Positions 45,713-51,242 of a DNA stretch of 51,242 bases are shown in pieces. Under the pieces are notes generated by a model, which was not told where the DNA came from, searched no databases, and saw nothing but the letters and a program-made list of their open reading frames with translations. Every line of letters starts with the position of its first letter. The first letter of the stretch is position 1. The stretch covers positions 1 to 51,242 of the forward strand of contig PUOJ01000090.1 in assembly GCA_003552075.1 (NCBI GenBank), in the 5' to 3' direction. A program made the translations under genes and the position numbers. Source of the stretch: Bacteroidales bacterium (lineage in GTDB: Bacteria; Bacteroidota; Bacteroidia; Bacteroidales; UBA7960).

Positions 45713-45872
45713 TGTCGTGTCAATGCCAGGGTGTCGAATAAGTTGCAGCGTTTTTTCTCAGCTCAAAAATGAGCACCGCGCATGGCATGAGCTATGTAAG
45801 GGCATTATTTTGCAGGAATGCGGAAAAAGATCAAGACTTGGGCCGGCTAAAGTAGCGTTGACATGACACTAG
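45709..45872 (+). repeat. 164-bp element with 18-bp inverted ends, supplying a stop codon
   Basis: CTAGTGTCGTGTCAATGC (45709-45726) and GCGTTGACATGACACTAG (45855-45872) are inverted copies matching at 16 of 18 bases. Inside are a TCTCAGCTCAAAAATGAGC hairpin segment and AATGCGGAAAAAGATCAAG (45817-45835), which recurs at 21602-21620. It fills the gap between the sensor and phosphatase genes and encodes no protein. It has the form of a MITE, though no target duplication was recognised. Confidence 0.65.
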
Positions 45873-45909
45873 CGTTCACATGACGTCAGGGCGACCATAA
45901 CGCAGAAAC

Positions 45910-47094
45910 ATGGAAAACAGTTTTTATATAGAGGTGGGATCTTCGCAGCGCAATCATTTGGGAGAGCGTATTTGTGGAGACATGTTTTTGTCGGAGAAAG
46001 TAAAGGAAGAAGGCCGCACGGTGGTGGTGCTGTCCGACGGGATGGGACATGGTGTAAAGGCCAACTTACTGGCCACCCTCACGGCCACCATGGCGATCAA
46101 CTTTACGAAAGAGCACAGGGATGCACACAAGATCGCTGAGATCATCATGAACACACTACCTGTGTGTTCCGAGCGGAAAATCAGCTATGCGACCTTTACG
46201 ATTGTTGATATCGATAAGGATGGGCAATGTACCATTCTCAATTATGACAACCCCGATTCCATGGTATTTCGTGAGAAGGAGTTGCTGGAACCGGAATGGC
46301 AGACCATCAGGCTGGAGGCTGATGACCGGTCGGAAAGAGAGCTTCGCGCATGTACCTTCAAGGCCCAGAAAGAAGATCGCGTCCTGCTCATGACCGATGG
46401 CATCACGCAATCGGGCCTGGGAAAAGGAAAATATTTGCTGGGCTGGGGATACGATAATGTACGTGAACACGTGCTGTCGCTTTTAGGAGACAAACCCCGT
46501 ATCTCTGCCGGCAAGCTGGCATCCCTGCTAGTGAATAAGGCACATGCCAATGATGGATACCAGGCAAAGGATGACACCAGTGCTGCCGTCATCTATTTTC
46601 GTGAACCACGGCACCTGCTGATATGCAGCGGACCGCCTTACGAAAAGAAAAAAGACAGGGAACTCGCAGAGCTGGTGAAAAATTTTCAGGGACGCAAGAT
46701 CCTTAGTGGCGGCACCACTGCCGATATTGTGTCCCGTGAACTGGAGATTCCCATTGAGGACACCCTGGAGTTTGACGACCCCGACCTCCCCCCCTTGTCC
46801 TTCATGGAGGGCATCGACCTGGTAACCGAAGGCATCCTGACACTCAGCAAGACAGCAGAATTGCTCAACAAGTATGGTCCACGCACCGAGCTGGGAAAGG
46901 GCCCGGCCGACCTGATCGTAAAACATATATTGGAAAGTGACGCCATTCACCTGGTGGCAGGTACGGCCATCAATGTGGCACATCAAGATCCCAACCTGCC
47001 TGTTGAACTGGAGATCCGTCGTTCGGTAATGAAAAAGATCGCAGGCATTTTGGAGGAAAAGTTTTTGAAGGAAGTCTCACTAAAGTATATCTAA
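45910..47094 (+). CDS. SpoIIE-type PP2C phosphatase with unrecognised C-terminal domain
   Basis: A 394-residue soluble protein. Residues 1-230 form a PP2C/SpoIIE phosphatase with metal-binding Asp24 (CGDMF), Asp43 (LSDGMGHG) and Asp221/Asp222 (KDDTSAAV). The remaining 160 or so residues are a separate domain with ICSGPPYEKKKD, KILSGGTTADIVSRELE and a helical C-terminus; I do not recognise it. SpoIIE phosphatases usually dephosphorylate anti-anti-sigma proteins, but no STAS or anti-sigma gene is near. PP2C phosphatases are known neighbours of sensory hydrogenases, so it is likely the output of the sensor encoded upstream. Confidence 0.88.
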   Translation: MENSFYIEVGSSQRNHLGERICGDMFLSEKVKEEGRTVVVLSDGMGHGVKANLLATLTATMAINFTKEHRDAHKIAEIIMNTLPVCSERKISYATFTIVDIDKDGQCTILNYDNPDSMVFREKELLEPEWQTIRLEADDRSERELRACTFKAQKEDRVLLMTDGITQSGLGKGKYLLGWGYDNVREHVLSLLGDKPRISAGKLASLLVNKAHANDGYQAKDDTSAAVIYFREPRHLLICSGPPYEKKKDRELAELVKNFQGRKILSGGTTADIVSRELEIPIEDTLEFDDPDLPPLSFMEGIDLVTEGILTLSKTAELLNKYGPRTELGKGPADLIVKHILESDAIHLVAGTAINVAHQDPNLPVELEIRRSVMKKIAGILEEKFLKEVSLKYI

Positions 47095-47182
47095 GTTTAA
47101 GATTGAGGTTAAGGTTAAGGTTAAGATTAAGATTTAGGTTAAGGTTAAGATTAAGATTGAGATTGAGATTGAGATTGAGGTT
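47095..47182 (+). repeat. Hexamer repeat array (GGTTAA/GATTAA/GATTGA)
   Basis: About 14 six-base units starting directly after the phosphatase stop: GGTTAA units, then GATTAA, then GATTGA. It fills the gap to ribD. The same units occur inverted at 48381-48427 beyond ribD and at 33012-33052 and 43787-43806. Confidence 0.8.
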
Positions 47183-47212
47183 TGAACACGCTGCGCATAA
47201 GGATGAAATTAT

Positions 47213-48277
47213 ATGCAAACAGACGAATTATATATGCAACGCTGCATTGACCTGGCTCGCGGGGGGCTGGGACGGGTTGCGCCAAATCCCATGGTGGGTG
47301 CGGTAGTGGTGCATAACAACATGATTATCGGCGAGGGCTATCACCAGGCCTATGGCGGTGCGCACGCCGAGGTGCATGCGATAAATTTGGTGAAGGACCA
47401 ATGGAAGCTAGAGGAGGCAACCATGTATGTCAGCCTGGAGCCCTGCTGTCACCAGGGAAAGACACCACCCTGCACAGATTTGATTCTGGAACACAAGATC
47501 CCGCGTGTGGTGGTTGGCACCGTTGACCCTTTTGACGAAGTGGCTGGCAAAGGCATTGCCCGTCTTCGCTCACGGGGCTGTGAGGTGAAGGTTGGCGTGC
47601 TGAAAGAGGCATGCCGCGAGCTTAACAAGCGGTTTTTCACCTTTCATGAAAAGAAACGCCCCTATATCATCCTGAAATGGGCGCAGACGACCGATGGATT
47701 CATTGATATGGAGCGGATGCCTGGTGCCATTAACCGACCCACCTGGATCACGAGCGAAAAGCTGCGCATGCTGGTCCACAAGTGGCGCACGCAGGAACCA
47801 GTGATCATGGTAGGCACGCAAACGGCACTGAAAGACAATCCAAAACTCAATGTGCGCGATTGGCATGGAGCAGACCCCTTGCGCATCGTGCTGGATCAGG
47901 ACCTGGCCTTGCCTGCCAGTCTGGCCTTGCTGGATGACAGCCAGAAAACGGTCATCATCAATGAAAAAACAGAGAAAACCCGCGGAGACACACAATACTG
48001 GAAGATACACTTTGACGAGCTTCTTCTGGATAAGCTCCTTGGGCGCTTATACCAGGAGAACTGCCAATCGGTAATCGTAGAAGGCGGACGTCAGCTGTTG
48101 CAAAGCTTCATTGACAAGCAATTGTGGGATGAAGCAAGGATTTTTACCGGATCTCACTTTTTTGGAAAGGGGACTGAAGCACCGCGCATTGAAAGTCCGC
48201 GAAACATGACAGAAGCCCACATCGGAAAGGAGTGCTTTTACTACTTCCGAAACAATGGCACCAGTCCAAAAACCTGA
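47213..48277 (+). CDS. ribD: Bifunctional riboflavin deaminase/reductase RibD
   Basis: A 354-residue enzyme for two steps of riboflavin synthesis. The N-terminal deaminase has zinc ligands in HAEVHAI and PCCHQGKTPPC; the C-terminal reductase begins near PYIILKWAQTTDGFID and contains TWITSEKLRMLVHKWR and VEGGRQLLQSF. Other rib genes are not adjacent, though ribF is 12 kb away. No FMN riboswitch was recognised upstream; the space is taken by hexamer repeats. Confidence 0.95.
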   Translation: MQTDELYMQRCIDLARGGLGRVAPNPMVGAVVVHNNMIIGEGYHQAYGGAHAEVHAINLVKDQWKLEEATMYVSLEPCCHQGKTPPCTDLILEHKIPRVVVGTVDPFDEVAGKGIARLRSRGCEVKVGVLKEACRELNKRFFTFHEKKRPYIILKWAQTTDGFIDMERMPGAINRPTWITSEKLRMLVHKWRTQEPVIMVGTQTALKDNPKLNVRDWHGADPLRIVLDQDLALPASLALLDDSQKTVIINEKTEKTRGDTQYWKIHFDELLLDKLLGRLYQENCQSVIVEGGRQLLQSFIDKQLWDEARIFTGSHFFGKGTEAPRIESPRNMTEAHIGKECFYYFRNNGTSPKT

Positions 48278-48303
48278 CCGCCAAAGGCTGTGGGCCTGAT
48301 GAG

Positions 48304-48327
48304 GGCCCGGGGGACACGGCCCGGGCT
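48304..48327 (+). terminator. GC-rich hairpin after ribD
   Basis: GCCCGGG (48305-48311) and CCCGGGC (48320-48326) form a strong 7-bp stem with an 8-base loop, 27 bases past the ribD stop. No T-run follows, so termination is possible but not assured. Confidence 0.4.
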
Positions 48328-48380
48328 GCGCTATATGGATTCACATGTTAAGGGATGATGAACCTACTGGCTTATATGCT

Positions 48381-48427
48381 TAACCCTCACTCCTCAATCT
48401 AAATCTCAACCTTAACCTTAACCTAAT
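48381..48427 (-). repeat. Hexamer repeat array, inverted orientation
   Basis: Read on the minus strand: GGTTAA and GGTTGA units, then GATTTA and GATTGA units ending in GAGGGTTAA. It forms an inverted pair with 47095-47182 around ribD and lies about 40 bases before the YigZ gene. Confidence 0.7.
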
Positions 48428-48468
48428 GGCAAAATTTTATCACCCCTCATTTACTCGCCTTCCACACT

Positions 48469-49077
48469 ATGAAAGATACCTATAAAACAATCACTAAAGA
48501 ATCACAAGGTTTATATAAGGAAAAAGGCAGCAAGTTCATTGCACTGGCCTTCCCTGTCAGGGATGAGGAGCAGATCAGGGAAATACTTGCCGGGGTAAAA
48601 AAAGAATATTACGATGCACAGCACCACTGCTACGCCTGGGTCTTGGGTTATGACCAATCGCATCATAAGTTTAACGATGATGGCGAACCGTCAGGCACAG
48701 CAGGAAAACCGATTTGGGGGCAACTGCGATCCCATGAGATTTGCAATGCGTTGATCATCGTGGTGCGTTACTTTGGAGGCACCAAACTGGGTGTGCGCGG
48801 TCTGATCGATGCATATAAGGGTGCTGCAGGTGATGCGCTGGAAAACAACAAGATTGTGACCAGGACCATTCGTGATTATTACAGCATCCATTTTGATTAC
48901 CCGGCCATGAATGACGTGATGCGCATCATGAAGGAGTTTGACCTGCCCCAGCATACCCACGACTTTGGCATGCGCTGCCGCATCGAATTCTCCATAAGGC
49001 AAAAGGATGCTGAAAAAGTCTTGAATCAATTTAAATTAATCCGGGAAACCCATTTAACATTTATGCATACCCGCTGA
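48469..49077 (+). CDS. YigZ/IMPACT-family protein
   Basis: A 202-residue member of the YigZ (UPF0029, IMPACT N-terminal) family. The N-terminal domain has KGSKFIALAFPV, HHCYAWVLG, NDDGEPSGTAGKPI and VVRYFGGTKLGVRGL, all hallmarks; a ferredoxin-like C-terminal domain follows. The eukaryotic relative is linked to translational control, but the bacterial role is not established. It stands alone. Confidence 0.92.
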   Translation: MKDTYKTITKESQGLYKEKGSKFIALAFPVRDEEQIREILAGVKKEYYDAQHHCYAWVLGYDQSHHKFNDDGEPSGTAGKPIWGQLRSHEICNALIIVVRYFGGTKLGVRGLIDAYKGAAGDALENNKIVTRTIRDYYSIHFDYPAMNDVMRIMKEFDLPQHTHDFGMRCRIEFSIRQKDAEKVLNQFKLIRETHLTFMHTR

Positions 49078-49199
49078 TTCATAAACTGTTGTTTGAACCT
49101 GCCAATTTAAATTACATCTTTTCGACTTTGTGCTATTGTTTTTTTGAATAATAAGCATTAATATTGTTATTCAATTTTTCCACCAAACGTACGATTATC

Positions 49200-49973
49200 A
49201 TGTTCAGGCACCGAAATTCCTTAATCGGTATCACCCTTCTTATACTCTTGTTTTTTGTTTCCTGTGGGTTGCCTGAAGCCCCTGTGCACATCGATGGGAA
49301 ATTGATTCCCGTGGACCAGGAACACATTGGCGAAAAGGATCAGGCTGTGGATTCCATCATCGCCATTTACCGTAAGGCCATGGAAGAGGAAATGGAGGTT
49401 GTGCTTGCTCATTCTGCGCAAAGACTTGAGCGGGGAACTCCCGAGGGTTTGCTGAACAACTTCGTAGCAGATCTCATCATGAAGCAAGGGCAGGATCTTT
49501 ACCTCCCGGAGGATGGCCAGCCCATAGATTTTGCCCTGCTGAATTATGGTGGGTTGCGTGCACCTTTGCCGGAAGGGCCGGTTACCCGTGCCAACATCTT
49601 TGAGCTGATGCCTTTTGAGAATGAAATGATGGTGCTGACCCTTACCCCGGAAAGCACCCGGAAAGCTTTTGAATACCTGGCACAGGCCAATGTGGGGATG
49701 CCGGTGAGCGGTATTGAACTGGTCGTTTCGGATAACCAGGTCGAAGAAGTCTACATCCAGGGAGCGCCTTTTGACAGCAGCCGGAACTACAAGGTCTTGA
49801 CCTCTGATTACCTGGCGGGCGGCGGGGATGACATGCGCTTCTTTCTTGACGCAGTTCAGGAAGAAATGCTGGGTAAAAGAATCCGGGATGCCATCATCGC
49901 CCATGCCATTACCCTTGATGAGCGAGGAGAAAAAATAAACAGCGAACTGGACGGACGCATAAGGATAGAATAA
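49200..49973 (+). CDS. 5'-nucleotidase C-terminal domain lipoprotein
   Basis: A 257-residue protein consisting of the substrate-binding (C-terminal) domain of the 5'-nucleotidase/UshA family without the catalytic metallophosphatase. A lipoprotein signal ends in the lipobox FFVSCG. Nucleotidase features include LLNYGGLRAPLPEGPVT, PFENEMMVLTL and TSDYLAGGGDDM. The start at ATG 49200 is preferred over an in-frame TTG at 49164. The catalytic half is encoded by the next gene, two bases away, so the two probably act as a complex at the envelope. Confidence 0.9.
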   Translation: MFRHRNSLIGITLLILLFFVSCGLPEAPVHIDGKLIPVDQEHIGEKDQAVDSIIAIYRKAMEEEMEVVLAHSAQRLERGTPEGLLNNFVADLIMKQGQDLYLPEDGQPIDFALLNYGGLRAPLPEGPVTRANIFELMPFENEMMVLTLTPESTRKAFEYLAQANVGMPVSGIELVVSDNQVEEVYIQGAPFDSSRNYKVLTSDYLAGGGDDMRFFLDAVQEEMLGKRIRDAIIAHAITLDERGEKINSELDGRIRIE

Positions 49974-49975
49974 CC

Positions 49976-50908
49976 ATGCTTCACATTGATAGACGCAGAT
50001 TTTTAAAAACGGTTGGGATAGCAGGCGCCGCATCGCTTGCCGGACTTCCGGCATTGGCCCTGCGTGATGCCGGACTCAGCAAGATCGCCATCATCCACAC
50101 AAACGACCTTCACAGTCGCCTGGATCCTTATCCTGAAGATGACACTGACTACCCTGGAATGGGTGGTTTTGCCAGGATAGCCGCATTGATCAACAAGACC
50201 AGGAAAGAAAATCAACATGTCCTGGTATTGGATGCGGGCGATGTGTTTCAGGGAACCCCATATTTTAATATGTATGGTGGCAAGCCTGAGCTCAAATTGA
50301 TGAGTAAAATGGGTTATGACGCAGCAGCGTTTGGAAACCACGAATTCGATAATGGAAAGGATGGGTTCCTGGAAGTGCTTCCTTATGCTGACTTTCCCTT
50401 CCTGGCGGCCAATTACGACTTCAGTGATACCATCCTGGCTGGCAGGGTCAAAGATTACACCATCATCAGGCGGGGTGATCTGAAAATAGGGGTATATGGT
50501 CTGGGCATTGAAATGGAAGGATTGGTCAGCCAAAACCTTTACGGGAGTACCGTATATATGGACCCCATTGCCGTGGCCCGGGAAATGGAAGAAAAGCTGC
50601 ACAGTCATTATGGCTGTGACCTGATCATCTGCTTGTCACACCTTGGCTACAAATACGAAGATGATCAGGTGAGCGATACCTGCATTGCGAATGAAACCCG
50701 CCTCACCCATCTGATCATAGGTGGCCATACGCACACCCTGCTTGACCCTCCTGCTGTGTTGAAAAATAAGGCCGGAAAGGAGGTATGGATAGCCCAGGCT
50801 GGTTATGGAGGTGCTTATGCCGGAAGGCTGAATGTATATGTCGACCGGCAGGCTGAAAATCATTTCGTCGAATCATATACAATTAAATTAGGACAAAAAC
50901 AAGGGTAA
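49976..50908 (+). CDS. 5'-nucleotidase metallophosphatase domain, Tat-exported
   Basis: A 310-residue metallophosphatase corresponding to the N-terminal half of UshA-type 5'-nucleotidases. The N-terminus has a twin-arginine signal (RRRFLKTVGIAGAASLAGLP). Metal-ligand motifs are HTNDLHSRL, DAGDVFQG, FGNHEFDNG, LSHLGYK and GGHTHTLL. Cofactor metals would be loaded before export by Tat. It is the second gene of a two-gene unit with the C-terminal domain lipoprotein. Confidence 0.93.
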   Translation: MLHIDRRRFLKTVGIAGAASLAGLPALALRDAGLSKIAIIHTNDLHSRLDPYPEDDTDYPGMGGFARIAALINKTRKENQHVLVLDAGDVFQGTPYFNMYGGKPELKLMSKMGYDAAAFGNHEFDNGKDGFLEVLPYADFPFLAANYDFSDTILAGRVKDYTIIRRGDLKIGVYGLGIEMEGLVSQNLYGSTVYMDPIAVAREMEEKLHSHYGCDLIICLSHLGYKYEDDQVSDTCIANETRLTHLIIGGHTHTLLDPPAVLKNKAGKEVWIAQAGYGGAYAGRLNVYVDRQAENHFVESYTIKLGQKQG

Positions 50909-51040
50909 AAACATTTTTTTATTCACTTTTTTTAACCAATTTTTGTTAATAAGTTATTTAGCCCAAAGGCTTTTGCTGAGTGCTTGATTATCAAGATCGA
51001 AGTTTTTGATCAACGAATTCCACTAAAACCAAAACAAGGC

Positions 51041-51242
51041 ATGGAGCAAGCTTACGAAAAGGTATGGTCGCAATGTCTGGCCGTCATAAAGGACAACATC
51101 AGTTCTAGTGCCTTTAAGACGTGGTTTGCGCCCATTAAGCCGGTTCGTCTCATAAAGAATGTACTCACCTTGCAGGTTCCCAGTCAGTTTTTTTATGAGT
51201 GGCTGGAGGAACATTACATTGACTTGCTCAAAAAGACCATCA
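51041..51242 (+). CDS. dnaA: Chromosomal replication initiator DnaA, 3'-truncated by window edge
   Basis: The first 67 codons of dnaA. The N-terminal domain I pattern is clear: VWSQCLAVIKDNISSSAFKTW, FAPIKPV and VPSQFFYEWLEEHY, the part that binds helicase and DiaA-like partners. The AAA+ and DNA-binding domains lie beyond the edge. The 132-base AT-rich upstream region (50909-51040) contains no clear DnaA box (TTWTNCACA), so an origin is not supported here. Confidence 0.93.
   Translation, partial: MEQAYEKVWSQCLAVIKDNISSSAFKTWFAPIKPVRLIKNVLTLQVPSQFFYEWLEEHYIDLLKKTI

Noticed and set aside
47095-47212. FMN riboswitch ahead of ribD
   Set aside because: The leader consists of hexamer repeats and lacks the conserved RFN-type blocks.
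46970-47306. Open frames with strings of LN or RL dipeptides on both strands
   Set aside because: They are translations of the hexamer repeat array between the phosphatase and ribD; they overlap real genes and have no family resemblance.
50909-51040. Origin of replication next to dnaA
   Set aside because: AT-rich, but no DnaA-box match was found, and Bacteroidetes origins are often not next to dnaA.

Overview
The window reads as chromosomal DNA of an anaerobic or facultatively fermentative member of the Bacteroidetes. Supporting signs are promoter boxes of the Bacteroidetes type (TTG, about 20 bases, TAnnTTTG), a serine-palmitoyltransferase-like enzyme, an S16 protein with a long charged tail, a roughly 1,090-residue SecA, the small DUF2795 protein, two lone DUF349/DUF58 proteins and rare Shine-Dalgarno sites. 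No rRNA, tRNA, CRISPR array, phage gene or transposase gene was recognised. No gene-free stretch exceeds 300 bases; the two longest (32779-33058 and 43252-43533) hold repeats and candidate operators.

Layout. 1-9.8 kb: the 3' part of uvrB, an unexported M23 peptidase, a sphingolipid-type acyltransferase, a DUF58 protein, thioredoxin and dnaE. 9-15.7 kb: rpsP, rimM, a dicarboxylate symporter, clpB and an FtsX-type permease. 15.8-30.3 kb: an outer-membrane barrel, a DUF349 protein with internal repeats, a Cys/Met PLP enzyme, CoA-binding and OsmC proteins, a thioesterase, secA, DUF2795, smpB, a rhomboid protease, a C-terminal processing protease, a class IV aminotransferase and a ZIP transporter. 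30.3-47.1 kb: a hydrogen-metabolism region. 47-51.2 kb: ribD, a YigZ protein, a 5'-nucleotidase split over two genes, and the start of dnaA running off the right edge.

The hydrogen region is the most interesting part. A minus-strand operon (43251 to 35484) encodes HydC, HydB and HydA of a trimeric NADH-linked [FeFe] hydrogenase. It continues without real gaps into a hydrogenase-like iron-sulfur domain fused to a histidine kinase, a single-domain receiver and a receiver-histidine kinase hybrid. Rex, RibF and a metallo-beta-lactamase-fold hydrolase follow. Divergently transcribed are a small [2Fe-2S] protein, a second hydrogenase-like sensor ending in a PAS-like domain, and a SpoIIE-type phosphatase with an unrecognised C-terminal domain. 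A second minus-strand operon holds hydG, two TM1266-family small proteins and an Rrf2 regulator with three cysteines. HydE and HydF are not in the window. Together these suggest that hydrogen or redox state is read by non-catalytic hydrogenase homologues and passed to a phosphorelay and a phosphatase; none of the signalling proteins carries a DNA-binding output domain.

The intergenic DNA carries at least three kinds of repeats: a roughly 160-bp inverted-terminal element (45709-45872, with a shorter relative at 21571-21661) whose end coincides with a gene's TAG stop codon in both cases, a 156-bp element with inverted ends at 20054-20209, and short hexamer and octamer arrays that recur at five sites.
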